From assembly GCA_027923965.1 (NCBI GenBank), contig AP026969.1, positions 1,488,001 to 1,552,000 of the forward strand: DNA of 64,000 nucleotides, given 5' to 3'. Each line of letters opens with the position of its first letter. The stretch's first letter is position 1. Below are positions 32,839 through 42,074 of the stretch, one piece after another. This DNA is from Comamonadaceae bacterium OS-1. GTDB lineage: Bacteria > Pseudomonadota > Gammaproteobacteria > Burkholderiales > Burkholderiaceae_C. The position numbers and the translations under genes were made by a program. The notes beneath the pieces are model-generated. The model saw only the letters and a program-made list of their open reading frames with translations. It did not search any database and had not been told where the DNA came from.

Positions 32839-33858
32839 TTGAAACTGAGCGATTTGATTATATCGACCGACCCCGCAGGCGAAGAGCTTGCCGAAAACCT
32901 TCCCGAACTGGCGGAATCCGGCCTCGAGTCGGAACTGCGCTCCCTCACCATCACCGAGGCACAGCACGGCGGGCGGCTGGACCGCGCGCTGGTGGACCTG
33001 GTGCCGGAGTTCTCGCGCAGCTATTTGCAGCAACTGATCGAGTCCGGGGCCGTCACCTTGCAAGGTCGCCTGGCCACCAAGCCGTCGGCCAAGGTGCGGG
33101 CGGGCGAGGTGGGGGCCATCGAGTTGCGCCCTACCTTGCAAAGCCAGGCTTTCAAACCCGAGGCCATGGCGCTGGACGTGGTGTTTGAGGACGAACACCT
33201 GCGTGTCATCCACAAACCTGCCGGGCTGGTGGTACACCCCGCGCCGGGCAACTGGAGCGGCACCTTGCTCAACGGCCTGCTGGCGCGCGACGTGCAGGCC
33301 CAGATGCTGCCCCGGGCGGGCATCGTGCACCGGCTGGACAAGGACACCAGCGGCCTGATGGTGGTGGCGCGCACCCGCGCTGCCATGGATGCCCTGGTGG
33401 CGCTGATTGCGGCGCGCGAGGTGAGCCGCCAGTACCTGGCCGTGGCGCACAAGCCCTGGACCGGTGCTGCCCACCGCAGCGTCGAGCTGCCGATTGGCCG
33501 CGACCCACGCAACCGCCTGCGCATGGCCGTGGTGGACCTGGCAACGCAAGGCGGCAAAACCGCGCGGACCGATATCGCCTTGTTGCACAACTTCGACCAG
33601 GGCTGTCTGGTGCGCTGCACGCTGCACACCGGACGCACCCACCAGATCCGGGTACATATGGCATCTGCCGGGCACCCCCTGGTGGGTGACACGGTGTATG
33701 GAGGAACCCCGGCGGCGGGGCTGGCGCGGCAGGCCCTGCACGCGACACAACTGGCGTTTGTGCACCCCATCACCGGCGAGGCGCTGAAATTCCATGCGCC
33801 GCTACCCGCCGACATGCGGGCTGCGCTGGCCGGTTGGGGTCTCAGTTACAATGGCTAA
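32839..33858 (+). CDS. rluD: 23S rRNA pseudouridine synthase RluD
   Basis: A 339-residue enzyme isomerising uridines 1911/1915/1917 in helix 69 of 23S rRNA. The S4-like domain begins near residue 40 (GGRLDRALVDLVPEFSRSYL). The catalytic motif HRLDKDTSGL gives Asp167. LHTGRTHQIRVHMA and AFVHPITGE are further RluA/RluD marks. The start is uncertain: TTG at 32839 or TTG at 32854, with no ATG before the S4 domain. Only 11 bases separate the first TTG from divergent bamD. Confidence 0.9.
   Translation: MKLSDLIISTDPAGEELAENLPELAESGLESELRSLTITEAQHGGRLDRALVDLVPEFSRSYLQQLIESGAVTLQGRLATKPSAKVRAGEVGAIELRPTLQSQAFKPEAMALDVVFEDEHLRVIHKPAGLVVHPAPGNWSGTLLNGLLARDVQAQMLPRAGIVHRLDKDTSGLMVVARTRAAMDALVALIAAREVSRQYLAVAHKPWTGAAHRSVELPIGRDPRNRLRMAVVDLATQGGKTARTDIALLHNFDQGCLVRCTLHTGRTHQIRVHMASAGHPLVGDTVYGGTPAAGLARQALHATQLAFVHPITGEALKFHAPLPADMRAALAGWGLSYNG
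32857..32862 (-). promoter_or_regulatory. Candidate bamD -10 box
   Basis: A perfect TATAAT on the minus strand, 29 bases upstream of the bamD ATG. It would give a leader of about 20-25 bases. It lies within the first codons of the rluD frame. No strong -35 hexamer is visible at 17 bases. This is inferred from sequence only. Confidence 0.4.
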
Positions 33859-33910
33859 AAGCGTTTTGAAGCTCAGGCAGTAGTTCTGACGCTCGCCGGT
33901 TTTTGCGACA

Positions 33911-33931
33911 CCCTGTACACAGAGTACAGGG
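33911..33931. repeat. Hairpin between rluD and scpB
   Basis: Perfect 7-bp arms CCCTGTA/TACAGGG with loop CACAGAG, 52 bases after the rluD stop. There is no T-tract, so a transcript-processing hairpin or an operator is more likely than an intrinsic terminator. Confidence 0.4.
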
Positions 33932-34005
33932 CTGGCTGCAATTTGAAACCCACGCTATTGATTTTGTGCCGTCCCAGGCATGTTTTCCCGGAATATAGAA
34001 CCACC

Positions 34006-34662
34006 ATGAATACGGCAGAGGCCAAGCGCGTCCTCGAAGCTGCGCTGATTTGCGCGCAGCAGCCCTTGCCTGTGCGCGATATGCGCGTGCTGTTTGACGA
34101 CGCGCTGGGTGCCGACACCGTGAAGGCGCTGCTGCTGGACCTGCAAAACGACTGGGCCCAGCGCAGTGTCGAGCTGGTACAGGTCGCCAGCGGTTGGCGC
34201 TTCCAGAGCCGACCCGAAATGCGCGAGTACCTGGACCGGCTGCACCCCGAAAAGCCCCCGCGCTACAGCCGTGCCACCCTGGAGACCCTGGCCATCATTG
34301 CCTACCGCCAGCCCGCCACTCGGGGTGACATGGAAGAAATTCGCGGTGTCACCATCAGCGCCATGATCATCAAGCAGCTGGAAGACCGGGGCTGGATTGA
34401 AGTCATTGGCCACCGCGAAACCGTGGGCCGCCCGGCCTTGTTTGCCACCACCCGGCAGTTTCTGGACGATTTGGGCCTGGCTTCGCTGGACCAGTTGCCG
34501 GTGGCCGATGACCCTGTGCAGCGCGCCGAATTGCTGGCATCGCTGACCCGCATCGACGAGTCCGCCCTGGTGGAGCTTGCCCCGATGTCCCCTATTTCCC
34601 CCGAGAGGCCCGCCGAGACGGTGGAAGCCCCGATAACCGAGAGTCCCCATGAACACCCCTGA
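34006..34662 (+). CDS. scpB: Segregation and condensation protein B
   Basis: A 218-residue winged-helix kleisin partner of ScpA and SMC, needed for chromosome compaction and segregation. Diagnostic are YSRATLETLAIIAYRQPATR and GVTISAMIIKQLEDRGWIEV followed by GRPALFATTRQFLDDLGL. A Pro/Glu-rich tail follows. The ATG at 34006 is chosen; the open frame reaches back to 33943 but without a better start. Its last 14 bases overlap the rluB gene. No scpA is adjacent, though it often is. Confidence 0.93.
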   Translation: MNTAEAKRVLEAALICAQQPLPVRDMRVLFDDALGADTVKALLLDLQNDWAQRSVELVQVASGWRFQSRPEMREYLDRLHPEKPPRYSRATLETLAIIAYRQPATRGDMEEIRGVTISAMIIKQLEDRGWIEVIGHRETVGRPALFATTRQFLDDLGLASLDQLPVADDPVQRAELLASLTRIDESALVELAPMSPISPERPAETVEAPITESPHEHP

Positions 34663-35914
34663 CGCATCTACGCCGCTGCCCCCTCCCGTTGTGACGACCG
34701 AGGAGGGCAACCGCTTTCTGGACGTGGTGTCTGGCCAGTTCGATGCCGATGAAGAGGTGCCGGACCTGGTGCCTGCCAAGCGGGTTCTGCTGCCCCAGGC
34801 CGAAAGCCCCAAGCTGCACAAAGTGCTGGCCCAGGCCGGCATGGGTTCGCGCCTGGAGATGGAGCAGCTCATCCTGGAAGGCCGTATCTCGGTCAACAAC
34901 GAGCCTGCCCACATCGGCCAGCGCGTGCAGTTTGGCGATTCGGTCAAGGTCAACGGCAAGCCGGTGCGTTTCCGCATCGAGCCGCCGCCGGCCCGCGTGA
35001 TTGCGTACCACAAGCCGGTGGGAGAAGTGGTCACCAACGACGACCCGCAAAACCGCCCCACCGTGTTCCGCCGTCTGCCCAAGCTGTACCAGGGCAAGTG
35101 GCAGTCGGTCGGTCGGCTGGATCTGAACACCGAAGGCCTGCTGCTGTTCACCAGCTCGGGCGAGCTGGCCAACCAGCTGATGCACCCGCGTTTTGGCCTG
35201 GAGCGGGAGTACGCGGTGCGCGTGCTGGGTGCTTTGAACAAGGAAGAAAAGCAGCGCCTGCTCGACGGTGTCAAGCTCGACGACGGCATGGCCTCGTTCG
35301 GCAGCATCGAAGACGGCGGCGGCGAGGGCTCCAACTGCTGGTACCGCGTCACCATCTCCGAAGGCCGCAACCGCGAAGTCCGCCGCATGCTGGAAGCCGT
35401 GGGCCACGCCGTGAGCCGACTCATCCGCATCCGCTACGGTGCCATGCTGTTGCCGCGTGGCCTCAAGCGCGGTGGCTGGATGGAGCTGGACGAGCACGAT
35501 ATCCAGGCCCTGGTCCGGGCGGCCAACAAGGCCCCGGCAGGCGAATTTGACGAAGTGCCCCGCCAGGCCCGTGCACCCAGCCACCGCCCGCCCAATCCCC
35601 TGGATAAACGCGAAGCGCCCAACCGTACCCGCGGTGGCCGCAACACCGGTGGCCGCGGCCCGCGCCCATCGGGTGCCAATGCACCGATGGCACCCAACCC
35701 CCTGATGACCAACCAGATCGGCGGCAAAGGCCGTGGTCCGGTGCGCAAAGAAGCTGGTGGTCAGCCCGACCCGATGAAAACCTCCTTGGGCTACATCGGT
35801 GGCGACAGCTTGGCGCGCCAGCGCAAGGAGCCGAACCAGGGCGGGCCACGGCGTGGCGGCAGTGGCGGTGGCAGCGGCGGCAATGGTGGTCGCAGTGGTG
35901 GCCGTAACCGTTAA
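34649..35914 (+). CDS. rluB: 23S rRNA pseudouridine synthase B with RG-rich tail
   Basis: A 421-residue RsuA/RluB-type enzyme modifying U2605 of 23S rRNA. An S4 domain (LHKVLAQAGMGSRLEMEQLI) spans about 56-103. The catalytic motif GRLDLNTEGL (Asp158) and EGRNREVRRMLEAVGHAVSR follow. After about residue 300 comes a disordered tail rich in Gly, Arg, Pro and Asn (TRGGRNTGGRGPRP, GGSGGGSGGNGGRSGGRNR), common in Burkholderiales orthologues and probably RNA-binding. An N-terminal extension of about 50 residues precedes S4. It overlaps scpB by 14 bases. Confidence 0.93.
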   Translation: MNTPDASTPLPPPVVTTEEGNRFLDVVSGQFDADEEVPDLVPAKRVLLPQAESPKLHKVLAQAGMGSRLEMEQLILEGRISVNNEPAHIGQRVQFGDSVKVNGKPVRFRIEPPPARVIAYHKPVGEVVTNDDPQNRPTVFRRLPKLYQGKWQSVGRLDLNTEGLLLFTSSGELANQLMHPRFGLEREYAVRVLGALNKEEKQRLLDGVKLDDGMASFGSIEDGGGEGSNCWYRVTISEGRNREVRRMLEAVGHAVSRLIRIRYGAMLLPRGLKRGGWMELDEHDIQALVRAANKAPAGEFDEVPRQARAPSHRPPNPLDKREAPNRTRGGRNTGGRGPRPSGANAPMAPNPLMTNQIGGKGRGPVRKEAGGQPDPMKTSLGYIGGDSLARQRKEPNQGGPRRGGSGGGSGGNGGRSGGRNR

Positions 35915-36051
35915 TGGGCAAACTAGGCGGTGCAATCGCCTACACCACGGCAGCCTATTCGTAAAGAGGACATGCTGCCGGGTTAAACTCGCAGGCTTTG
36001 CTTAGTTGGCAAAATTTCAACAAAACCCAATTTCTGAATCTAGGAAAAATT

Positions 36052-36480
36052 ATGGCTATCGAACGCACACTCTCCATCATCAAGCCCGACGCAGTCGCCA
36101 AGAACGTCATCGGTCAGATCTACGCCCGTTTTGAAGCCGCTGGCCTGAAGGTCATTGCTGCCCGCATGGCGCACCTGTCGCGCGGCGAAGCCGAAGCGTT
36201 CTACGCTGTGCACGCTGCCCGTCCTTTCTTCAAGGATCTGGTCGAGTTCATGATTTCCGGCCCGGTGATGATCCAGGCTCTGGAAGGCGAAAACGCCATC
36301 CTGAAAAACCGTGACCTGATGGGCGCTACCGACCCGAAGAAGGCTGACGCTGGCACCATCCGCGCCGACTTCGCCGACAGCATCGATGCCAACGCCGTGC
36401 ACGGCTCTGACGCTGCCGAAACCGCCAAGGAAGAAATCGCCTTCTTCTTCGCCGGTATGAACGTTTACGCCGCTAAGTAA
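36052..36480 (+). CDS. ndk: Nucleoside diphosphate kinase
   Basis: A 142-residue enzyme transferring the gamma phosphate from ATP to NDPs through a phosphohistidine. It begins [16 protein letters not shown] and carries the active-site signature NAVHGSD with His117. The length is canonical. The ATG at 36052 has GGAAAAAT upstream. An earlier in-frame start at 35998 would add non-family residues. It leads the conserved block ndk-rlmN-pilW-rodZ-ispG-hisS. Confidence 0.97.
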   Translation: MAIERTLSIIKPDAVAKNVIGQIYARFEAAGLKVIAARMAHLSRGEAEAFYAVHAARPFFKDLVEFMISGPVMIQALEGENAILKNRDLMGATDPKKADAGTIRADFADSIDANAVHGSDAAETAKEEIAFFFAGMNVYAAK

Positions 36481-36490
36481 TTAGCGTTTT
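36471..36490 (+). terminator. Weak terminator-like hairpin overlapping the ndk stop
   Basis: The stem CGCTAA/TTAGCG with loop GTAA is followed by TTTT. The stop codon is inside the hairpin. The stem is short and AT-containing, so partial attenuation between abundant ndk and rlmN is more likely than full termination. Confidence 0.35.
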
Positions 36491-36495
36491 ATGCA

Positions 36496-37644
36496 ATGAC
36501 GGCCAACCTGCTCGACTTTGACCTCGACGGCTTGGCCGCGTTTTGCGAACGGCTCGGTGAAAAGCGCTTCCGCGCCACCCAGCTGTTCCGCTGGATCCAC
36601 CAACGTGGAGCCACCGATTTCGAGCAGATGAGCGATCTGGCCAAGTCCTTGCGCAACAAGCTGGCCACCAGTGCCCATGTGCAGGGCCTGCCGCTCATCA
36701 GCCAGCACGCATCCACCGACGGTACTATCAAGTGGCTGTTCGATGTGGGCGACGGCAATGCCGTCGAAGCCGTATTTATTCCCGAGAGTGACCGGGGCAC
36801 CTTGTGTGTATCGTCCCAGGCGGGCTGTGCCGTCGGCTGCCGCTTTTGCTCTACCGGCCACCAAGGCTTCAGCCGCAACCTCACCACCGGTGAAATCGTT
36901 GCGCAGCTCTGGTTTGCCGAACATTTCTTGCGCAAGTACCTCAATACCGCTGAACGCGTCATCTCCAATGTGGTGATGATGGGCATGGGCGAGCCCTTGC
37001 AAAATTACAACGCCCTGGTGCCGGCCCTGAAGGTGATGCTGGACGACCACGGCTACGGCCTGTCGCGCCGCCGGGTCACGGTGTCCACCTCGGGTGTGGT
37101 GCCGATGATCGACCGGCTGGGCCTGGACTGCCCCGTTGCCCTGGCGGTATCGCTGCACGCACCCAATGACGCGCTGCGCGACAACCTGGTGCCGCTGAAC
37201 AAAAAGTACCCGCTGGCCGAGTTGCTGGAGTCCTGCAACCGCTACCTGGCGCACGCGCCGCGCGACTTCATCACCTTTGAATACTGCATGCTGGACGGCG
37301 TGAACGACCAGCCCGAGCACGCCCAGCAACTGATTGCCCTGGTGCAGCAGTACCGCCAGCCCGGCGTGTGGTGCAAGTTCAACCTGATTCCGTTTAACCC
37401 CTTCCCGGCCTCCGGTCTGCTGCGCTCACCCATGGCCCGGGTGACGGCGTTTGCCAAGATGCTCAGCGATGCAGGCATCATCACCACGGTGCGCAAGACC
37501 CGGGGTGACGATATCGATGCCGCCTGCGGACAGCTCGCAGGCGATGTGAAAGACCGCACCCAGGTCGTCAAGCGCATGGCGCAGCAACGGGTGGTGATGA
37601 TGGCGCAGGTTCCGGTTGTGACCGACGTTTCCAAAGGGGCTTGA
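36496..37644 (+). CDS. rlmN: Dual-specificity rRNA/tRNA adenine-C2 methyltransferase
   Basis: A 382-residue radical SAM enzyme methylating C2 of A2503 in 23S rRNA and A37 in some tRNAs. The cluster motif CxxxCxxC uses Cys111, Cys115 and Cys118 ([17 protein letters not shown]). The catalytic cysteine appears late in the [17 protein letters not shown] region, the usual methyl-carrier site. The length is as expected. It starts 15 bases after ndk and ends 3 bases before pilW. Confidence 0.97.
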   Translation: MTANLLDFDLDGLAAFCERLGEKRFRATQLFRWIHQRGATDFEQMSDLAKSLRNKLATSAHVQGLPLISQHASTDGTIKWLFDVGDGNAVEAVFIPESDRGTLCVSSQAGCAVGCRFCSTGHQGFSRNLTTGEIVAQLWFAEHFLRKYLNTAERVISNVVMMGMGEPLQNYNALVPALKVMLDDHGYGLSRRRVTVSTSGVVPMIDRLGLDCPVALAVSLHAPNDALRDNLVPLNKKYPLAELLESCNRYLAHAPRDFITFEYCMLDGVNDQPEHAQQLIALVQQYRQPGVWCKFNLIPFNPFPASGLLRSPMARVTAFAKMLSDAGIITTVRKTRGDDIDAACGQLAGDVKDRTQVVKRMAQQRVVMMAQVPVVTDVSKGA

Positions 37645-37647
37645 GGC

Positions 37648-38517
37648 ATGCAAAAAAATCTGTGCACTGCGGTGCTGGTTCGGCTGTTGGCGGGCCTTTC
37701 GCTGTTGGCCGGTCTGCAGGCCTGCACCACCACCACGACCACCACCAGCACGGCCAACAGCAGCACGGTGACCACGCCCACACCCCGGGCCGCACCCACG
37801 CCGCTGTCGCAGGGCGAACTGCTCACCGATTCGGACGAGCCCGAGGCCCGCAAGCGCGCCCGCACCCGCATGCAGCTCGCCGTGGCCTACTTTGAGCAGG
37901 GCCAGACCACCGTGGCGCTGGACGAGCTGAAACAGGCCCTGGTGATCGACCCATCGTTCTCGGATGCCTACAACCTGCGCGGTCTGATCTACATGCGGCT
38001 CAACGACCTGCGCCTGGCCGAAGACAGCTTTCGCCGTGCCCTGGCCACCAATCCGCGCGAACCCAATACCTTGCACAACTACGGCTGGCTGATGTGCCAG
38101 CAGGGCCGCTACCCTGAGTCGATCCAGATGTTCGAGCAGGCGCTGGCCAACCCCACGTACGGGGCCCGTTCCAAGACCTGGATGGCCGAAGGCCTGTGCC
38201 AGCAGCGCGCCGGTCTGCTGCCCGAGGCCGAGCGCAACCTGGCCCGCGCCTACGAGCTGGACGCGGGCAACCCCATCATTGCCTACAACCTCTCCAATTT
38301 GCTGTTCCAGCGTGGCGAGTGGTTGCGGGCGCAGTTCTATATCCGCCGTTTGAACAATTCCGAGCTGGCCAATGCCGAGTCCCTGTGGCTGGGCATCAAG
38401 GTCGAGCGCCGCATGGAAAACCGCGAAGCCATGCTGCAACTGGTGGACCAATTGAAAAAACGTTTTGGCCAATCGCGTGAGCTGGCCGCATATGACAGAG
38501 GGGCATTTGATGAGTGA
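37648..38517 (+). CDS. pilW: Type IV pilus biogenesis/stability lipoprotein PilW (PilF)
   Basis: A 289-residue outer-membrane lipoprotein that assists PilQ secretin assembly. The signal peptide ends at lipobox LQAC (Cys26), followed by a Thr-rich linker. TPR repeats follow: RMQLAVAYFEQGQTTVALDE, AYNLRGLIYMRLNDLRLAED, NTLHNYGWLMCQQGRYPESI and NPIIAYNLSNLLFQRGEWLR. The position between rlmN and rodZ is conserved in betaproteobacteria. The stop overlaps the chosen rodZ start region. Confidence 0.92.
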   Translation: MQKNLCTAVLVRLLAGLSLLAGLQACTTTTTTTSTANSSTVTTPTPRAAPTPLSQGELLTDSDEPEARKRARTRMQLAVAYFEQGQTTVALDELKQALVIDPSFSDAYNLRGLIYMRLNDLRLAEDSFRRALATNPREPNTLHNYGWLMCQQGRYPESIQMFEQALANPTYGARSKTWMAEGLCQQRAGLLPEAERNLARAYELDAGNPIIAYNLSNLLFQRGEWLRAQFYIRRLNNSELANAESLWLGIKVERRMENREAMLQLVDQLKKRFGQSRELAAYDRGAFDE

Positions 38518-39346
38518 GCCAGTGGGGCAAGTAGGAATGGGCCAGGGCCCGGCACCCGATACCGCCGCTTCTGCGGTGGAGGCCGGGAATTTGCTGCGCC
38601 AGGCGCGCGAGGCTACAGGCTTGCACGTTGCCGCCTTGGCCGTGTCACTGAAGGTGCCGGTGAACAAACTCGAAGCCCTGGAAGCCGGGCGTATCGACCT
38701 GCTGCCCGACCTGACCTTTGCGCGTGCCTTGGCCGCCAGCGTCTGCCGCTCCCTCAAGATCGATCCGACCCCGGTGCTGGCGCATTTTCCGGCCACCGGC
38801 ATGTCACGGCTGGGCGCCGTGGCACCGTCCGTGAATACGCCATACCGGCCTGAGGGTTCGGGCCCGCGCCTGTCGTTTCGCACGCAGATGCTAAGCCCCT
38901 CGGTGCTGGCGGTGGCTGCTTTGTTGGTGGCTGCCGTGGCGGTAGCGCTGTGGCCCAAATCGCCCGATGGCGGCAAAGACGCGGTGGCCGTGCTGGCCCC
39001 TGGCGCCGAGGCTACTGAAACCATCACGGCCCCGGTGCCCCTGGCCGATGCGTCCGAGCCGGTGCCAGCCTCTTTGCCGGTGGAGCCCGTGGCGGCGCCT
39101 GTACCTGCAGCGCTTGGTGTGGCGTTGACCGCCCAGGCCGATTCCTGGGTCAAAGTGACCGATGCCAAAGGCGTGGTCGGCGTGGGCCGCACCCTCAAAG
39201 CCGGTGAAACCGTGGAAGTGACGGGTGCCTTCCCCATGGCCGTGGTGGTGGGGCGCGTGGATGCCGTGCAATTGCAAGTGCGCGGCCAGGCCTATGACAT
39301 GGCGGCTTTCCCCAAAGACCGTGTCGCCCGATTCGAGGTGAAGTGA
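38510..39346 (+). CDS. rodZ: RodZ-like helix-turn-helix membrane protein
   Basis: A 278-residue bitopic protein linking MreB to the cell-elongation machinery. The N-terminal cytosolic HTH_25 domain ([20 protein letters not shown]) spans about 28-95. A transmembrane helix lies near 130-149, then an Ala/Pro/Val-rich periplasmic linker. A C-terminal DUF4115 beta domain ([19 protein letters not shown]) ends the protein. The ATG at 38510 is chosen because AGAGGGG stands 8 bases upstream; it overlaps the pilW stop. Its own stop overlaps the ispG ATG by 4 bases. Confidence 0.88.
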   Translation: MSEPVGQVGMGQGPAPDTAASAVEAGNLLRQAREATGLHVAALAVSLKVPVNKLEALEAGRIDLLPDLTFARALAASVCRSLKIDPTPVLAHFPATGMSRLGAVAPSVNTPYRPEGSGPRLSFRTQMLSPSVLAVAALLVAAVAVALWPKSPDGGKDAVAVLAPGAEATETITAPVPLADASEPVPASLPVEPVAAPVPAALGVALTAQADSWVKVTDAKGVVGVGRTLKAGETVEVTGAFPMAVVVGRVDAVQLQVRGQAYDMAAFPKDRVARFEVK

Positions 39347-40623
39347 TGCACCCAGCCCTGGACTTTTCCACCCCCATTGACGCTGCCGCACCCCGCGTGC
39401 GCAACACCTACCAGGCCCATGTGCGCTGGGGTGCCCGTGACGTGACCGTGGGCGGTGACGCGCCGGTGCGGGTGCAGTCCATGACCAATACCGACACGGT
39501 GGATGCCATCGGCACCGCCATCCAGGTCAAAGAGCTGGCGCTGGCGGGCTCGGAGATGGTGCGCATCACCGTCAACACCCCCGAAGCCGCCCAGGCCGTG
39601 CCCTACATCCGCGAGCAACTCGACCGCATGGGCATCGACGTGCCCCTGGTCGGCGACTTCCACTACAACGGCCACCGCCTGCTGACCGACTTTCCGGCCT
39701 GCGCCGAAGCTCTGTCCAAATACCGCATCAACCCCGGCAACGTGGGCAAGGGCGACAAGCGCGACCGCCAGTTTGGCCAGATGATCGAAGCCGCCGTGCG
39801 CTGGAAAAAAGCCGTGCGCATCGGCGTGAACTGGGGCAGCCTGGACCAGGAGCTGCTGGCCGGTCTGATGGACGAAAACAGCCGCCGCGCGGTGCCCTGG
39901 GATGCCAAACCGGTGATGTACCAGGCGCTGATCACCTCCGCCATCGAATCCGCCCGGCTGGCCGAATCCATGGGCCTGCCGCCCGAACAAATCATTTTGT
40001 CGTGCAAGGTCAGTGGTGTGCAGGACCTAATTTCGGTCTACCGCGGGCTGGCCCAGCGCTGCCGTTACGCCCTGCACCTGGGCCTGACCGAGGCCGGCAT
40101 GGGCACCAAGGGCACGGTAGCCTCCAGCGCCGCCCTGGCGGTGCTGCTGCAAGAAGGCATCGGCGACACCATCCGCGTCTCGCTCACGCCCCAGCCCGGC
40201 GAGGCCCGCACCCAAGAGGTGGTGATTGCATCCGAAATTCTGCAGTCGCTGGGTCTGCGCAGCTTTGTGCCCAGCGTTACCGCCTGCCCCGGCTGTGGCC
40301 GCACCACCAGCACCACCTTCCAGGAGCTGACCAAGCAGATCGACGACTTTCTGCGCGCCCAGATGCCGGTCTGGCGTGAGCAGTACCCCGGTGTCGAGGC
40401 CATGAAGGTCGCGGTGATGGGCTGCATCGTCAACGGCCCGGGCGAGAGCAAGCATGCCGATATCGGCATCAGCCTGCCCGGCACCGGTGAAGCGCCCGCC
40501 GCGCCGGTCTACATCGACGGCGAGAAAAGCGTCACCCTGCGCGGCGACAACATCGCCCAGGACTTCCAGGTGATCGTCGAAAACTACATCGCCAAGCGCT
40601 TTGGCAGCCCTGCAGTGGCCTAG
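39343..40623 (+). CDS. ispG: 4-hydroxy-3-methylbut-2-enyl diphosphate synthase
   Basis: A 426-residue 4Fe-4S enzyme of the MEP isoprenoid pathway, converting ME-cPP to HMBPP. The cluster ligands are Cys315 and Cys318 ([13 protein letters not shown]) and Cys361 ([10 protein letters not shown]). The N-terminal TIM barrel carries [18 protein letters not shown]. Proteobacterial IspG is usually about 370-430 residues, so this is normal. It is translationally coupled to rodZ by an ATGA overlap and followed by an interspersed repeat before hisS. Confidence 0.96.
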   Translation: MMHPALDFSTPIDAAAPRVRNTYQAHVRWGARDVTVGGDAPVRVQSMTNTDTVDAIGTAIQVKELALAGSEMVRITVNTPEAAQAVPYIREQLDRMGIDVPLVGDFHYNGHRLLTDFPACAEALSKYRINPGNVGKGDKRDRQFGQMIEAAVRWKKAVRIGVNWGSLDQELLAGLMDENSRRAVPWDAKPVMYQALITSAIESARLAESMGLPPEQIILSCKVSGVQDLISVYRGLAQRCRYALHLGLTEAGMGTKGTVASSAALAVLLQEGIGDTIRVSLTPQPGEARTQEVVIASEILQSLGLRSFVPSVTACPGCGRTTSTTFQELTKQIDDFLRAQMPVWREQYPGVEAMKVAVMGCIVNGPGESKHADIGISLPGTGEAPAAPVYIDGEKSVTLRGDNIAQDFQVIVENYIAKRFGSPAVA

Positions 40624-40627
40624 GCCG

Positions 40628-40694
40628 AAAATTTATAAGAAATCGGCTGCCCGTGCTTATTCCATGAGCGTGAGTAGCTATTAAAATTATAGTA
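40628..40694. repeat. Short interspersed repeat, copy 9
   Basis: AAATTTATAAGAAATCGGCT, GCCCGTGCTTATTCCATGAG, CGTGAGTAGCTATTAAAATT, ATAGTAA. It lies in the ispG-hisS spacer and ends 10 bases before the hisS ATG, so it forms part of the hisS leader. Confidence 0.8.
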
Positions 40695-40703
40695 ACGAGA
40701 TTT

Positions 40704-41987
40704 ATGGCTGACAAAATCAGTGCCGTCAAAGGCATGAACGACATACTGCCGCCCGACTCTGCGCGTTGGGAATGGCTGGAAGACAAGGTCCGCACGCAGA
40801 TGGCGCGCTCGGCCTACCGCATGGCCCGCACGCCTATCGTCGAGCCCACGGCACTGTTTGTGCGCGGCACCGGCGAAACCACCGACATTGTCGAGAAGGA
40901 GATGTACTCCTTCGAAGACCGCTTGAACGGCGAGCAGCTCACCTTGCGCCCCGAGAACACCCCCGGCGTGGTGCGCGCCGCCATCCAGCACAACCTCACC
41001 TACGACGGTGGCAAGCGCCTGTACTACATGGGCCCGATGTTCCGCCACGAGCGGCCCCAGCGTGGCCGCTACCGCCAGTTCTACCAGCTCGGTGCCGAGG
41101 CCCTGGGTTTTGCCGGCCCCGAGGTGGATGCCGAATTGATGCTGCTGGCCAACGACGTGCTGGCCGGTCTGGGCCTGCGCAATGTGCGGGTTGAGATGAA
41201 CAGCCTGGGCGTGCCCGCCGAGCGCCAGGCCCACCGCGCCGCGCTGATCACGTATTTCGAGCAGCACCGCGATCTGCTGGATGCGGATGCCCAGCGCCGC
41301 CTGCTGACCAACCCGCTGCGCATCCTGGATACCAAAAACCCCGCCATGCAGGCCATGGTGCAAGACGCGCCGCAGCTGCTCAGCTACCTGGGCGATGCCT
41401 CGCGCAAGCACCTCGATACCGTGCAAAGCCTGCTCACTGCCTGCGGCGTGCAGTGGACCATCAACCCGCGCCTGGTGCGCGGCCTGGACTACTACAGCCA
41501 CACCGTGTTCGAGTTCATCACCGACGAGCTGGGTGCCCAGGGCACACTGTGCGGAGGAGGGCGCTACGACGGCCTGTTCGAGCTGCTGGGCGGCAAACCC
41601 ACCCCGGCGGTGGGCTGGGGCATGGGCATCGAGCGCGTGCTCGAACTCATCAAGGAGCAGGGTGCCGAGCTGCCCGCGCTGGTGGCCGATGCCTACGCCG
41701 TGGTGCCCGACGCTGCTGCTTTGCCGGTAGCCATGCAAACCATCCAGGCCCTGCGCCGCGCCGGTGTGCAGGTGCAGATGCACGCCGGGGCCTCCGAGGG
41801 CATGGGCAGCATGAAGTCGCAACTCAAGAAGGCCGACAGCAGCGGGTCCCGGTACGCGCTGATTTTTGGTGCCGACGAGCTGGCGCAAAACCTGGTGCTG
41901 GTGAAATCCCTGCGTGACGGCAGCGGGGTGCAAACCACCCAGCCGCTTGCCGACGTGGCCGCCTGGGCCGCCACCCTACAATCGTAA
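40704..41987 (+). CDS. hisS: Histidyl-tRNA synthetase
   Basis: A 427-residue class II aminoacyl-tRNA synthetase. Motif 1 lies in [19 protein letters not shown]. Motif 2 is [20 protein letters not shown] followed by FYQLG. The histidine-specific signatures [15 protein letters not shown] and [14 protein letters not shown] are present. The C-terminal anticodon domain begins near residue 330. The downstream spacer holds a 62-base inverted-repeat element. The paralogue hisZ lies 8 kb downstream. Confidence 0.98.
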   Translation: MADKISAVKGMNDILPPDSARWEWLEDKVRTQMARSAYRMARTPIVEPTALFVRGTGETTDIVEKEMYSFEDRLNGEQLTLRPENTPGVVRAAIQHNLTYDGGKRLYYMGPMFRHERPQRGRYRQFYQLGAEALGFAGPEVDAELMLLANDVLAGLGLRNVRVEMNSLGVPAERQAHRAALITYFEQHRDLLDADAQRRLLTNPLRILDTKNPAMQAMVQDAPQLLSYLGDASRKHLDTVQSLLTACGVQWTINPRLVRGLDYYSHTVFEFITDELGAQGTLCGGGRYDGLFELLGGKPTPAVGWGMGIERVLELIKEQGAELPALVADAYAVVPDAAALPVAMQTIQALRRAGVQVQMHAGASEGMGSMKSQLKKADSSGSRYALIFGADELAQNLVLVKSLRDGSGVQTTQPLADVAAWAATLQS

Positions 41988-42000
41988 ATTCGACTACAAC

Positions 42001-42062
42001 AGGACTTACGCAAGTTCCCCCTGTAAGCCCGCAGGGCGGTACGGGGGCGCTGCGTAAGTCCT
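42001..42062. repeat. 62-base mini-element with 12-bp terminal inverted repeats
   Basis: Perfect ends AGGACTTACGCA/TGCGTAAGTCCT enclose a GC-rich core that can extend the hairpin (GTTCCCCC against GGGGGCGC). It lies between hisS and yfgM. It could be a MITE-like remnant or a hairpin terminator. I see no second copy in the window. Confidence 0.6.
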
Positions 42063-42074
42063 ATACAAAAACTT

